Source: Amphiura filiformis
Lineage: Eukaryota; Echinodermata; Ophiuroidea; Amphilepidida; Amphiuridae
Assembly: GCF_039555335.1 (NCBI RefSeq)
Contig: NC_092642.1
Coordinates: 22,983,262-23,047,261, forward strand
DNA: 64,000 nucleotides
Reading direction: 5' to 3'
Below, piece after piece: positions 32,119-44,945 of the stretch; within the stretch, counting starts at the first letter, position 1; each line of letters begins with the position of its first letter. The notes below the pieces were generated by a model. The model had not been told where the DNA came from. It saw only the letters and a list, made by a program, of their open reading frames with translations, and did not search any database. Made by a program: the position numbers and the translations under genes.

Positions 32119-32146
32119 TATTCGCGGCTCACGCCGCTCATACTCT
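32119..32146. repeat. GC-rich hairpin motif, copy 2
   Basis: Nearly identical to the motif at 31164, including the downstream ACTACTAC. About 955 bp separates the two. Confidence 0.7.
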
Positions 32147-32199
32147 TACTACTACCAGAGAAGATGTAAAGAAAGGAGATAGATCCAGCTATCCTCAAA

Positions 32200-34900
32200 C
32201 AAAATATGTGTGTTGCCGCTCATTCAAAAGCAATCACGCTATTTAGGTTTAACAATAAAATACAACAAAAGGGTTCGAACCCATGACGGGTGTGATACAC
32301 AAGTTGCTGCTTACTAGTTTTAGGGAAAGGTCAGTGTCTGTATACCATCAATACTATGCATACCATGCATGCAGATCCTAACATCCAGTTTATTTCAAAT
32401 AAAATATGACCGAAGTTCCATGGCAAATAATAATTTTGCACGCTTGGTTACGCTTTCAACCTCTACGATTTATGATACAGCCTATTTTCAATTATCAAAA
32501 TATCTTTATTAGGTTTGCAGGAAATGACAGGAAAATATATAAAACAATAAAAATATAGATGATCAAAAATCATCCCTTTTCTAACAAAATCCTAAAACAC
32601 TCTCCTAAATAATTAATATATGTTCCAAAATGGGCGGATTTTTTTGGAATCTTTACAAAACTACTTTTCTTTCTTATAGTATCCACGTGTGGTATCCCTT
32701 CAGAGCAACATCAGGTACTTAACACACACGTGTCATACTTTCAAGAGATTCTCTATAGAAACATTGGATATGGTTTCAATTCTGGAGTGAAAATTAATCA
32801 ACCGTATAGTCGGCAACACACATCACATCAAAGGCTACTTTCAAGTAGATGTGTAACTACTTGAGAATAAAGGACTATGAATAGATGCGACAGGATTACC
32901 TACGGGATTATCTCAAGGATATAATTCCGTTCTCCCTCCTTCTTTTCAACTTTCCTGCTACTACTAAGTCCCCGGGAATCACTCGTGCTGTTATTGCGTT
33001 CTAAGTATTTGCATGTTTGCACGTTGCGTTACCAATGGTGTTCCAGGTAATAGTAAAACTACATTGCCCGCTACTTTGTAGTAGCCTATACGGATTCCCG
33101 GTCCGTGCGCGTACGGATTACTAAAAATGTTAATATTTCTGAACAATCAGAAACCTTGTATCCTACATGTAAATATATTTTTGTCAAAGAAACAAAAAAC
33201 AAAACAAGACTAAATAAATAACCAAAACATAACATCAATTAGGCCTAAACAGACAAAACAGGATCAAACACTAAATTTGGAAATGTAACTTCTCTCGTAC
33301 CCTTGCACTACTCCCGATTCCAAAACAAAACAGTACTATTTTTTAAAAATTATTATTAAAAACATATAATCCTGTTTTGCCAAATGCAACATGGCTCAAT
33401 CCTCTAATGGGACCTCACTGGCATAATTGCAGTAAAACTAAAAACCAAATTATAATATTTTCTGCATTTTCTATTCTATTTTATAACCAAATATTAAATA
33501 AATATAAAATAGTATGATTAAAAGTCTAATTCCACTTCAGCCTATTTCTATTTTCCCCACTTTTTCAGTAATATCATAGCTCATACCAACGATTCTGAAT
33601 GCTTAGACTTAAGCCAAGTCTTTGAATATTGTGACTACAATCATGAAAAATTGTGGCTTTTTGCCCCTTTAAATTCGCAAGTGACCAACTAGCAACTTGA
33701 TGTATTTAAAAAACCCTTTATCAAAGTTGCCAATTTAATGGTGCACCAAATAAAGGATTTAGATCGGATGTGTTTCATTTTGATAAAACATGATATTTTT
33801 GCTTAAACCGTCTTGTTATAGGTGCAATTACTGAACTAATAATTGAACGGTGTGCTGCACAATGAAAAAATGAGCTTCATTACAGTTAATTTATGCACGA
33901 TTTATAATTATATTGTATAACCATCCAGCGTTATGGCTTCCATCGTACAGACCTAGTTTCATAAGAATAGCAACATACGTATCTAAAAAAAAAGTAACTA
34001 CCCCCTTAAGGTTATACTAAACTTTGTAATGATCGATCCAGAATGAGACTGCATGTAGCCCCTTTAAAATTATCTATTTCTGGAAATAAATATCGTAGAG
34101 AGAAAACGCAAACTACGTCTAAAAGCTGAAAGTGTACTGGTTATTATTATGCTTGAATTTTCCACTTGGCTCAAAAAGAAATGTACTTTTCAAACATTTC
34201 AAATTTTTTCAATATCCGGAGCATCAAGATTTTTGGGAACACGGCCATAATTTCTCAGTGGAAGTGGCGATTTTGTTGGGAACTACGACGCACATTACAA
34301 ACAAGTCAATAAAAGAATGTGCATATTCATTCTTGATATTGCTTGTCTCGATTTGTTTTAGTAAGCTTACATGTTTGCCGAATTTGAAGTAAAATGGCCT
34401 CCACTTGTATGTCGTTTTGTAACCAGTAATAACAATTCCGTGCACGATTTCATAGACAAAATTCTGACCTACATTATTTCTATAAACCCTCTTCTATATG
34501 CAGGTGCTATTTAAATTTTTATTTCGATAGCAGAAAATTGAGATATTTGCTATTTTTCCGACTCGCTGCTGTCAAATTGTCTAGTTTCGCGATAAAAAGA
34601 TACAGCGAAATCAATTTTTTTTAGAACCATTTCACCTCGTTTCGGCTCGTGCTTTGAAGTACAAACTTCAAAATTGATATAGTGATTCTATATTTCAAGC
34701 TGCGTCATACTGTGTTTTTCTTACCTCTGATTGTCGCTGCTCAAGGCCAAAATTCGAAATTTTTTGGACAAAAGTGACACTCTCATTTTTTTTTAAACAC
34801 GCTGTTTACGTATACGACGGGCTCTATTTGCCCGATAAAGTGGTGTTGCCGAGTTTGGATTTTAAAATATTTAGGTATTTTCTAGCTTAAAATCTAGCGC
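32200..34900. other. Intergenic AT-rich DNA, nothing recognised
   Basis: There are no frames with protein-like composition beyond chance and no clear inverted-repeat boundaries. A GGGTTCGAACCC palindrome at about 32271 may be a SINE scrap. Confidence 0.45.
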
Positions 34901-34919
34901 CAATGAACCTGGTGCATGG

Positions 34920-35330
34920 GAGGGGAAAATGTGGGGGGGGGGTAGTTAGGGCGCGAAAAAAAATGTGCACATTTTCATGCTTGCTGCGCTTGCAACAGGT
35001 TTAAGGTATGGGTATGGAAATTGGGGATCCCAAAAATTGGCATATAGGCCTAGGCCTATGCAAAGGGGGTGGGGCACAGTTTTGGCAGGCCAAGGGGGAG
35101 GGGCCACAAAAATTTGGCAGTCCAGGGGGGTGCGGACAAGCGATTTTTGGCTGGCCGAGACGGGAGGCAAGCGATTTTTAGCGAGTCGCTTGGAAATGTT
35201 GGCTTATAATTAGTAGGCTAATACCGGTAGGCCTACTGATTGCACAGCCTTTCGAGAAAGCAATTTTTTGGCAAGCCGGGGCCGGGGGAGGGAATAAATT
35301 TTGGCATGTCGAAAGGGAGGAAGAATGACT
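34920..35330. mobile_element. G-rich transposon remnant
   Basis: Repeated TTGGCA(G/T)GCC, AAGCGATTTTT and G-run blocks (GGGGGAGGGG) resemble the degenerate interiors of CCGGGGG- and GGGGG-type MITEs seen elsewhere. No intact termini were found. Confidence 0.4.
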
Positions 35331-35346
35331 TTACCTAGCACACATT

Positions 35347-35480
35347 AAAGGGGCATTTCGTGATCCACAACCTCATACAACCCCATAGGCCTACGTCCTT
35401 TCTCACAAGTTAAGATTTTTATACCACTCATCCCGCTCTGGCCACATGTTTAGGCATTTTCACGCAGATCAATTCGTTAA
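35347..35480. mobile_element. One-ended copy of the TTTCGTGATCC MITE
   Basis: TTAAAGGGGCATTTCGTGAT at the left matches the left end at 8947. No mirrored right end was located. Confidence 0.55.
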
Positions 35481-35931
35481 GCAATGGAAAATATTGCCAA
35501 ATTTGAATTTCGTTTTAAAAGCCTACTCCCAATTAAAAAAAAACCCACTAATTTTGGGGGATTAAAAAAAAGTTCTGTAAAATGAAACAAAAGGCTGCCT
35601 CAATCCTAATTAGGGCCTATTCATTTAAGGCCAGGCCTTCATTTCTGAAAATAGCGGGAGCTCAGTTAGTCACTGTACTCAGGAGCTTGACAAGGAGCTC
35701 AATTATATAATATCAATATTAAACCATAGGAGCAGCTCAATAAATGCCATTGGTAAAATTATTAGGCCTACGATATTTTATTTGACTGTGATCCTATATA
35801 CACTGTATATAGGCCTACCTTTAAAATTTCTAAAATTGGTGGAATTGAACAAGCTCTAAATTTCTCATACGTCCAGCATAACCAAGGGCAACTGGGGTGG
35901 GTGGGAAAGCCCCTAGCTATGGCCATACCCG

Positions 35932-36120
35932 TAGTGGCGGAACCAGAATTTTTTTCGCGGGGCATGGGGGAAGTGAATTTGAGACAGGGCACTTGAAATC
36001 ATCATTTTGCACTAAATTGCCGCAAAAAGTGGAAAATTACATAATGTGGGGATTTTGCCTAAAAACTGGGTGGGAAAGAAAAAATATTGGTGGAAATACT
36101 GCCCCCTAGCGGCGCCACTG
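35932..36120. mobile_element. Degenerate hAT-like MITE
   Basis: The left end TAGTGGCGGAACCAG and the right end CTAGCGGCGCCACTG form imperfect inverted CAGTGGCG-type termini. The flanks (CATACCCG and CATATCCA) match at 6 of 8 positions, as expected for an old 8-bp duplication. Confidence 0.55.
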
Positions 36121-36493
36121 CATATCCATCCATGATGCTAGAATGACGGAAGTTCTGGCGCTGCGGAAATTCAATTTCAATATCACGAGTTTTTATCAGC
36201 GATTTTACCAAGGGAAGGCGATAGGTGTAGGATTTTGCTGATATACCAGGCAACCCGAGAAAGGAACTGAGGTGTGGCTAAATAAGGGTGTGTTCATTAT
36301 AAATATTTTCCATTATCATACTTTCGACGCCGAGAGCATAATTATTTGAAGCGTACATTGAAAGAGAAACGCACATGTCTCTGATTAGCTCGGGGATTAG
36401 CTACTGCGCGCTGCGTGCTGGCCTGTTGTTGTCCCGGGTTGTTGTCGAGTGGAAATGGGAAATTTATGAATGAACTTCCGCAACTTTGCAACA

Positions 36494-36804
36494 TCATCAC
36501 GCAGCGGCGTAGCTGGGATTTTTGAGGGCGAATCCACCAAATTTCCCACTGGGGGCGGGGGCCCAAATAGACAATTTTTGCCAGGCTTATTGATAATAAT
36601 CGTATATGGTAGGCCTATTGAGCTGTAGGCCTATTGCATATCGTTTGGATTCCCCATCTCTCTGCCCCTCCTCTCACCCTCTCTTTTTTTCCTCTCCCCC
36701 CCCCCTTTCCCTCTTTTTTTTCCTTGCACTAGGGGGCGGGGGGCCCAAATAGGCAATTTTTGCAATTGCCCCCCCCCCCCGGCAGCTACGCTACTGTCAT
36801 CACG
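36494..36804. mobile_element. hAT-type MITE with 8-bp target duplication
   Basis: The element 36502-36796 starts CAGCGGCGTAGCTGG and ends CAGCTACGCTACTG. It is flanked by exact TCATCACG at 36494-36501 and 36797-36804. The interior holds two GGGCCCAAATAG.CAATTTTT blocks and C/G runs. Confidence 0.9.
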
Positions 36805-36819
36805 GTAGACATACGCGGT

Positions 36820-37260
36820 AGCCTACAACTACAAGAAAGGTTTACAGACAAATATAGGCCTAGGTCTAGTAGGCCTATCAAAATGTTATATTTTTATATT
36901 TTCTGGTGGACTCGCGGAGAATATCATGTCATGGAGGTCCCGGCGCTGGGTTGGGGGGGGGGGGGGGGTCAAGGCATTTTGGTATGCCCACCCATGCTTG
37001 ATTCCGGGAGGATTTTTAGCAGGCCCGACCATTTTTTTTATAACACCTCGGGCGGGTCTCTTCAAAACATTTGTACCGCGGGGATCAAAGTCACCCACAT
37101 TTGGCCTAATTTGACGCTTTTTAAGGGCACTTTTGCCAAAATGCGCCCAAAAGTTGGTCTTCGCTGTAAACCCACCCATCATAGTCGTTGAAAAGGTAGG
37201 CCTACTCCAAAACTGTGGCACATCCACGAACCCGAGGGAGAGACCTCCGCGGGTAAAAAC
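36820..37260. other. Repeat-derived DNA with G run
   Basis: Contains a poly(G) run at about 36950 and several TAGGCCTA palindromes. Frames open on both strands across the same bases indicate low complexity, not a gene. Confidence 0.45.
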
Positions 37261-40200
37261 ACACCTCTAGCGGGACCAGATTTATAATTTAAAATAGGCC
37301 TACATTTTGGAAGCCAGTCATCACGACAAAACGGGCCATGGTAGTGTTAATGGTATTAACACTTTGATTTTAGGCTTAAATGATGAGTGTAGGCCTATAA
37401 ATTGCAAATTTGCACACACACAGGGGGAACCTTCTCAAGTTGGTTTGGGTAAGGATGTGAGGCTGTGACTCCGAAAAACTACGGTACGATTTTAAACCAA
37501 ATTTGAATAAAACAGACCCAAAATTGTATCAACTTTTGGACTGAAAGTTTTCGCAAATTTTTACTTTTTCGAGAAAATCATTGAAAAATACCATTCTTAA
37601 ACCTAATTTTCAAGACACTGAGGGTCAATAAAATCATGGCTAAAAATGCAACAGAGTCTAAACTAAATGGCTGAAAATGCACCCCAAATCTGCCGCACAT
37701 CCCCACGACACCGTATTTCACCTTATAGATTTGGAAAATTGTCGCAATAAAATAGGCCCGAACTTATCCCAAATTATCCCCCGAAAAAAATTTTTTTGCA
37801 GGTGAGGTTGGAGTCTTATTATTTTTATTCTCAGAGAGGATAGGGGTTGATATTTTTAGCAGGGTACAGTTTGTCTTGTTTTTGTTTTGTTTTTGACGTT
37901 GAAGTTCCAGATTCTTTTTTTCATATATTATTATTCATTTATTATTTATACCCTGTACGTGGGGAAAAAGACACACGACAGCTACAGAGAAGCCACGAAA
38001 AAACTCCTGTGAAGTGCATGAAAATGCCCCGAAATGTGCCAACCGAAACACCCGAACAGGAAGATAAAATAAAAAAACAAAACCAAAAACCCAGGAAATT
38101 TCCCGAAATAAGTTTCAAATTCTTTGTCCCCCACTAAAATATATTATGAACACTCCCTTATGAAGTCTGCCCTCTTCCGGCTATTCTGGTAGTAGGCGTT
38201 GACAATTACTTTCATATTTTTGAAGCATGTTTGAACCCGATTTGTTCTCTATTCACATTTTTAACGTTGCAAGTAACATATCAAGACCTATATTTGTGAC
38301 AGGTATTTAATTATCTTGCTAGAGATGTGCCTAAAGTTGAAATTCAATATTTCGGATCGCAAAGATCGAGAGATATAAAGTTGCTGAATATCAGTTTAAC
38401 ACCATGGATCATATGGGCGTCTTATATGAACGATTATGATAGCTAAGCAAAATGGCTGGGATACAGGTTGTATAAATACTACATGAATATTCATGAACTA
38501 TACAGATTCCATTCTTCTCTAATAATAAAGATGTCAATCACTCTCCTAGACGACAGTTGCTTGGCGCTTGTAAACAAATCGAATAATAGTGCTTGACAAG
38601 AGCTAAAAAATAGGCTAAAAACACATTTTCACACATTTTTTCCGGATTTTTTATTTCACATGATAAGTAGACATATTTTCTTACGTATAAGGTAATAATA
38701 TATTTTTTCTGGAGGTAAAGCCCTTCAACACTTTGTTTAACCTTAACTAATGGCCATTATTCAAAAAGGGGCTATTGTATTACAATTCTGTAAAATGCGT
38801 TGGAAGCAGAATTTATTTCTGCTCATTTTGAAAGAATGATGACAGTTTACAACACAAAAGAATGTAATCCACTTAATTGGGCAGTCACAACACCAGTTTG
38901 GTGTTGCGGGGACCCAGTAATGGCCGACCAAATCCTGACCATGACATGGCTCGTTGGATTCGTCTATAAGATGCACAATAAGATGGGCTACACGCTGATA
39001 TTTAGATTTTTGGATTCAGAGGTCTATTTCTCGACTTACATCCAAATTTATTTGCCCGGTAATTTTTTCTGGGACACCCTGTATATGTATTTTGGCATTA
39101 ACCCACCCAACATGGGAAAATGTGGAATGTAAAAAAACAGAGAAATGTATACAGAGCTTTTATCAAGCAAAATACTCAAGACTGGTATTTAATAGCTGCA
39201 GGGTAACTGTGCCAAATTCAACATTAATCCAACATACATGCTGTGTGAGGCTGAGGTGTGAGCATTTTGCTGTGCAGCCCTTCACAAGCAGAGACCCTTT
39301 TATCAATCGGCTGAAAGCACAATTTGAGGACGTGTATCCGGGAAGCCCAGTAAGCAAGCTCTACCCTCTTTGCCTGTATCCCAACCTGCGTGTATATTCT
39401 GAACCAACCAATCTCAAAGACTTCTTGGTCCGATTTCTTAAAGCTTGGCTAGTGGTCAGGCTTCCTAAGCCAACAGGCTAGCCATACCAATACATTTTAT
39501 TGATTTATCTTTCTAGGTGATGTAAAATGTGCAATTGTAAGCACTGGTTTATAGGACTAATTGGGCTTAAGCCTGATGGTTTTCGAAGCCTGACAAGTAG
39601 CCATGCTTCGAGAAACCGGCCCCTTGTGTACAGGCGGATGGACCAAATTTGAAATTTTTCATGTGATTTAAAAAAAAAATCATTTAAAAGAACTATGGAA
39701 CAGTATTTTCTAAGATATCTACAGAATCAAGTACAAAAACCACACAGAACTATCTTTGGACTGCATACCACTTTTTAATAAATCAATATTCATATATACA
39801 ACGGCTGATGATTTGTGCTGATAAACTGTCATACAAATACACCACTGTATACACCACCTATAACATAATAGATAATACAGATTTGTATGTATGTATATGT
39901 AATGTAATAGTATATAAAAAGAGAAACGTTTTAGTTCTGTTATCTGTTTACTTGTTTTATCTATAACACAACTATTTAGTACAAAAAGTAACATGGAGTA
40001 AAGAAGAAATTCAGTTATAAATAGTTGTATTATTCAAGTATATGCAAGGAAACAAGTTGAACCTCTGTATACTGCCTAAAGCGTCTATCAAACACAGACT
40101 TACAGAAATGCAATATACCGGTATTAAAAAATATTTGTCACAGGAATGATGTCCCATTTCATCACATGCTTTTTCATTTAAGTTGACTGAATGAAGTCAG

Positions 40201-40264
40201 CAAAATCTGGCCATTATTTCCAATGGTGCATTGCACAGTTCATCAACCTCCTCTTAATAACCAT
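37261..40264. other. Intergenic DNA without a convincing gene
   Basis: Two overlapping frames at 38800-39481 reach 110-129 codons but show no motif, no splice-site support and no domain-like composition. GGGACACCCTGTATATG near 39070 resembles a mariner-type terminal repeat, as does TTGAGACACCCTGTATAA near 15034. Confidence 0.45.
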
Positions 40265-40862
40265 CCCAGCAAACTCAAAAAAATGACTTAATAGTTATAA
40301 GGCCAAAAAAAAAAGGTTTGTCTCAAAGCTCGCTCGCGCATTTGTAAAATCGTGAGATTTGGAAAAAAAGAAATGCAGATTTTTTTTTAATTTCAAATTT
40401 TTTAATTTTTTTTTTAGTTTTTCCAGAAAAATTCGGCGAAAATCAGATTTTTTTCCTCCAAATACCATGAAAAAATCGGGAATTAAAAAAAAAAAAAAAA
40501 AAAATCGCATTTGTTTTTAAATCACTCGTGAGCTTTGAGGCAAACCATTATTTTATTTTGGCCTAAACGTTTTATAAACATATTTTTGGTTTTATTCAAA
40601 CACGTTTTAATAACATTTAAATGTTGGGATATATAAAAGTCATGAAAATGTTTTTAAAATGTTTTATATGAAAAATGTTGTCAAAATATTATTGTAAAAT
40701 ATTTATGGGCAAACATTTTTGTAAAATATTTTGCTAACTCTTTCATGACATTATGTTGAAAATCTAGTTTCAAACATGTTTTTGGAACATTGTAAAACAT
40801 TTTATATCAAGTATATAACCCGATAATAATAATACGTTTTCTGTAAAACGTTTGGTGTTTAC
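40265..40862. mobile_element. CCCAGCAAAC MITE, second copy, with nested insertion
   Basis: The left end CCCAGCAAACTC and the right end AAAACGTTTGGTGTTTACC enclose AAAACGTTTTA-type motifs and TTATTGTAAAATATTT, which are shared with 17454-17850. It is interrupted by the element at 40301-40563. Confidence 0.75.
40298..40566. mobile_element. Harbinger-like MITE nested in the CCCAGCAAAC element
   Basis: The element 40301-40563 begins GGCCAAAAAAAAAAGGTTTG and ends CAAACCATTATTTTATTTTG then GCC. Both arms carry CTCAAAGCTC or its inverse. TAA occurs on both sides. Confidence 0.82.
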
Positions 40863-40880
40863 CGAGATGGCTCTCAATTT

Positions 40881-41503
40881 GGCCTAAGTTGCCAAGTATG
40901 ACCAATACATTGCAAGGTTCAAGTCAGAATATATGTCAAGCCATTTACAAAATACTGAGTTAACTGCCCATGCAAATCTGGCCTAAGTTGCCAAGTATGA
41001 CCAATACATTGCAAGGTTCAAGTCAGAATATATGTGACGTGTCATGTCAAAAGGAGACACTTTTGGGCAGGATCGTAAATGGAGAAATAGCCAAAATTCT
41101 GCCCGGGTGATTTTTTTCACAATTTGGGTTTGTTGCGAATTTGTGATGTTATTAATGATAAAGGATATGTGTGATAGTTCGAGCCCGCAATATAACCGGC
41201 ATCTTGTATGTTTTGAGACATTTTTCACGGTAATTCCTATTCTCAACATTGTCAACAATATTTTTAAAGGCCGATATCTCAATTTCCAATTTTATGATAC
41301 CATAACTTACGAACTCAATATCTACGCTTAGGAATGTCCGATTTTATTGGGGGCAACGGCGTTGTGGAGCAAAATATTCCTATATTTAAGATATGTAAAA
41401 ACCTCAAAATTGATAACCTGCCCAAAAGTGTCTCCTTTTGACATGACACGTCACATATGTCAAGCCATTTACAAAATACTGAGTTAACTGCCCATGCAAA
41501 TCT
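40881..41503. repeat. 99-bp tandem duplication, second copy split by a MITE
   Basis: GGCCTAAGTTGCCAAGTATG begins at 40881 and again at 40980. The first copy is continuous. The second stops at 41033 and resumes at 41459 after the insertion, so the first copy preserves the empty site. Confidence 0.92.
41030..41458. mobile_element. MITE with GTGACGTGTCATG ends and 4-bp duplication
   Basis: The element 41034-41454 has near-perfect inverted ends of about 38 bp: GTGACGTGTCATGTCAAAAG then GAGACACTTTTGGGCAGG. ATAT flanks both sides (41030-41033, 41455-41458). The duplicated neighbour shows the site before insertion with a single ATAT. Confidence 0.93.
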
Positions 41504-41625
41504 GGATCATGGTTTGGCACACTGATGATGGATGAATATTTTGGGTCATTTTTTTAAACTTGCAATTATGAAACAATGTAAAAAATTAGTGCCCACCCAA
41601 AATGACCCTGGGCAGTAAATGGAAC

Positions 41626-41821
41626 AAATGTGACCGTACAGACGCGAATGAATGTTAAATGTCCTCAATTGTATTCTGAGGCTACGTGTATCTCATTAAA
41701 TGAGATACACGTAGCACCAAATTGAAATACCTATGAATATGACCTTCATGCCCATTTTACACTGTAACTCAGAATACAATTGAGGACATTTACGGCTCAT
41801 TCGTGCTGTACGGTCACAAAT
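41626..41821. mobile_element. 188-bp palindromic MITE with GTGACCGTAC ends
   Basis: The element 41630-41817 is flanked by AAAT on both sides. The arms read GTGACCGTACAG and TGTCCTCAATTGTATTCTGA, mirrored on the right. An inner palindrome at 41681-41715 (GCTACGTGTATCTCATT and its inverse) fills the left-centre. GTGAC termini and a 4-bp duplication match the element 200 bp upstream. Confidence 0.9.
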
Positions 41822-42592
41822 ATGATAATTGTGCTGTTCATTCAGTCAATTTAGCCAAGGGGAAAACGTTTTGTATTCTATAGAATAAGTTGATTTTGTT
41901 TGATTGAATACTGAGTTAAACGTCACTATGTTTTCAGAATCTTGCCTCCTTTGTACATAAGCTAGTTGTCCAACTATTTCACCAATAGCAACCTCATTTG
42001 CATACTCAGGTAGGCTGTTCTAAAAGCATAATAATGATAAAATTGGGATGGATTTTTTGGAAAATACACACATTTATTGATCTTATACAAGTTTAAAAAT
42101 ATTTGGAAAAAATTCATAGCTTGACCAATTTTGTGCTCAATCCATCTTAATTTTATATAAATAGTGAACAACATATGAACGAGCTATGTGTGTGTAAAAT
42201 AAACACAATGTGAAAGGAGGATCATGAAATGGGATATTTTTTCACAGAGTGATTATAGGCAACAGACTGTTCCATTTCACAAGCTGGAATGGCAAGTGAA
42301 ATGGGACAATGCATCAATACATTGAGTGATTATATTTCTACCATTATATGAATTAAAGACAGTAAACATTTGTTTCCTCTTTACATAAATTCAATAAATA
42401 CTACTCATTTGTCAACTCTGTTTGTCAACAGTTTGGTAGTGATGCAGGTGCATATTTCACTGGTTGCAGTTATTGAATAGCGTATGCTAAATAACCCAGA
42501 GATATCTTGAACTTCTTTCCCATAATGCATTACTCCCATTTCCTGTACTGATTTGCAATCGAGAGCAAGATGGGTCGATATAATTTAGTTCA

Positions 42593-42767
42593 ACTCAAGT
42601 TTGGTAGTGACGGTAGCACTTTTTCGCGGTTGCGCCACAAGCGTGCGGACTAGCCGCCCCTGTACGCGTGCGTGTACACTAAGCGAGTTTAACTTTACGT
42701 GCGCGATTTGATACTGCGGCGAGCGAAATGCGCGCATACGTCACTCACTACTGAACTTGGGGTGAAC
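42593..42767. mobile_element. MITE with TCAAGTTTGGTAGTGACG-type ends
   Basis: CTCAAGTTTGGTAGTGACG at the left pairs imperfectly with CGTCACTCACTACTGAACTT at the right. The interior is CpG-rich (GCGTGCGG, CGCGTGCG). Related ends occur near 42430, 43055, 47430-47600 and 54310. Confidence 0.65.
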
Positions 42768-44119
42768 CAAATTATAGTGATGAAATGTACTTACTATATC
42801 CAGATCTTGCAAAATATGCTTATTTCTTGACTATCGACCCATGTTTAACTGTCTAAATGCTCAAAATCAAAACAAAGGGAACTTTTACTAAGTAATAGGA
42901 GTGTCATTTGATACAAAAATGTGATATATCATGTTGCAAGGGCAAGATATCTACTGTGCTAAAAACCTAATCCTGCAGAGCGTATACACAGGCGTACAAG
43001 GGCCATTTTTCAGCACACTTATGGCGCAACCGGGTAAAAGCACTGACATTATTACTACCAAACTGGAGGATAGTTTAAAGGAAGTAAAATTCCTCATTTA
43101 CTCATGGTGGGTCACAAATGAGTAACAGGTGAAACACGAGCATTGAAATCACTCCTCTTTCTCAAACTTTCTGAACCTAGGTAGTGGTAATAGTAATTAG
43201 AGAATACAATTTTGTTTTGAGGTCCAGCCATGAATATATATCGCCTGATAGAATGTGGGAAACAAATTATTTTAAGTGAGACAATGTGGCGTTAAGCCGA
43301 TTTATTTCACATACAAATAATGATATCTCCTGTGTTCTATACATGGCTGGGTCTTGAAACAATACTTTTATTGTCATTCTTAAACAGATCGACTATAAAA
43401 TCATGTTTGGATGTAATTTATGTCAACTTTCAACGGGTTTGATACAAGTGCACAAAATTGGCAAATCCTAATAAATTTGTGTGATGGGTTATATTACAAT
43501 AATGTGCAAATAGGCGTTGCTAGTAAGTACAGGTTACTGATACATGAAGCATGATCTGACTTACATATTGTTTGCATTCAATTTTTATTACAATTGGGAA
43601 TAAAATGCAAATTTTTTATAGTTTCTCCCCCTTAAATTTTACCAAAAGGTGAGGAACTTTACAGTCAAAAGCAGTCAGGTTAATAATAATATCAAACACC
43701 ATGACAGCAGATCTTGCACTGTGAGTCATAACTTAGTATTTCCGGTCAAACCGCTTTGTTCTCTATTGTGTAATAGAACACAGCTCAGACACAAGGACAG
43801 GCTAATCAGATTGTCAACATTATCCTAGCTGTTTAAAAATAGATAATTATCATTATATTGTGTCAAAACGCATTTAAATTCAAAATTAAGTCCAGTTACC
43901 ATGGCCACCTCCGCAGGATATAAACTAGTAACTGAGTGGATGATTAATGAATCTATGATTATGGCATACAAATAAACATTGGTATAAAAATAGGCTTATT
44001 TTTCATGGTATCACAAATTCACAATATCTCTAACAAAACTCCAAACCTTACAAAATCCCCAAATACCCTAATAGTCCAGTCCATCTAAACAAATTAGTGA
44101 TGTCACCTGCAACTTAACT
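42768..44119. other. Intergenic AT-rich DNA, nothing recognised
   Basis: Apart from a scrap of the GGTAGTGACG family near 43055 I see no gene, tandem repeat or bounded element. Confidence 0.45.
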
Positions 44120-44945
44120 GCAACAGAATTTTTTTCACTGTTATGCATTTTAGAGATGTCCCTGAACATCATATGAATAAGTATACTAAAATATACTTAG
44201 TGAAAAGGTAGTTTTTGGTGGGAAAAGGTCATACAAGGGGTCAAATTTTAATTGCTCAATCTTTTAAAAAACCAAAAAAAAACCATTCTCATCATAAAGA
44301 TTCAGAAAAAGTACTGTTCTCAAGTTATAAGCTAAAGCTCAAAGGTCATATTTTGGGCTCTATGTGGGTCAACTTCCACAAAATGGTCTAATTTCCTTAC
44401 AAATGGTCTCTATTTGTTTGTCCTTGAAAAACACGCCAATTTAAAAATAGTTTGCCGTATCTTGGATGTTTTGTTTCTTACGTAGCAGGGTAAAAGAGGT
44501 CAATGACTATTGAACTCTATTGGCCACAACCTATTTTTTCGATGTTACCTAGATGTAATTAAACATCCTAAACAGCGCAAATATTCTTCAATTTAAATGA
44601 ATTGTTTGTAAGATAAACAATTTGAGACCATTTTGGTTAAAATTAGAATTTTTTTTAGTTTTTGACTTCTGTGGAGCCCAACATTTGACTTTTTGGCTTA
44701 TAAATCGAGAACCGTACGTCTCATATAGGACAAACAACACTTTTCCTGAATCCTTATCACTAGAGGAATGATTTGGTATCGCTTTTTTTAAAATGATTGG
44801 AGCAATTTTGAAATTTGACCCCGTACGACTTTTCCCCGCAAAAAACTACCTTTCCACCAAGTATATTTTGTAGAGTTTTTGAATGCGGATCAAAGGACAT
44901 CTCTGACATGCATAGCAGTGAAAACAATTCTGTTGCTATTAGTGG
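44120..44945. mobile_element. Foldback element of about 825 bp
   Basis: The left arm carries GCAACAGAATTTTTTTCACT, TTAGAGATGTCC, AAGGTAGTTTTTGGTGGGAA and GGGGTCAAATTT. The right arm carries the inverse of each in reverse order, ending AGTGAAAACAATTCTGTTGC. The centre near 44530 is less symmetric. Confidence 0.83.

Noticed and set aside
34132-34445. Frames on both strands of about 73-86 codons
   Set aside because: AT-rich chance frames with no start context, splice signal or motif.
36760-37227. Frames of 113-143 codons on both strands
   Set aside because: Both strands are open over the same G/C-run repeat DNA. The composition is low-complexity.
38800-39481. Two overlapping frames of 110 and 129 codons
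   Set aside because: No motif, no repeat of the pattern elsewhere and no splice sites. A mariner-like terminus nearby suggests transposon debris.
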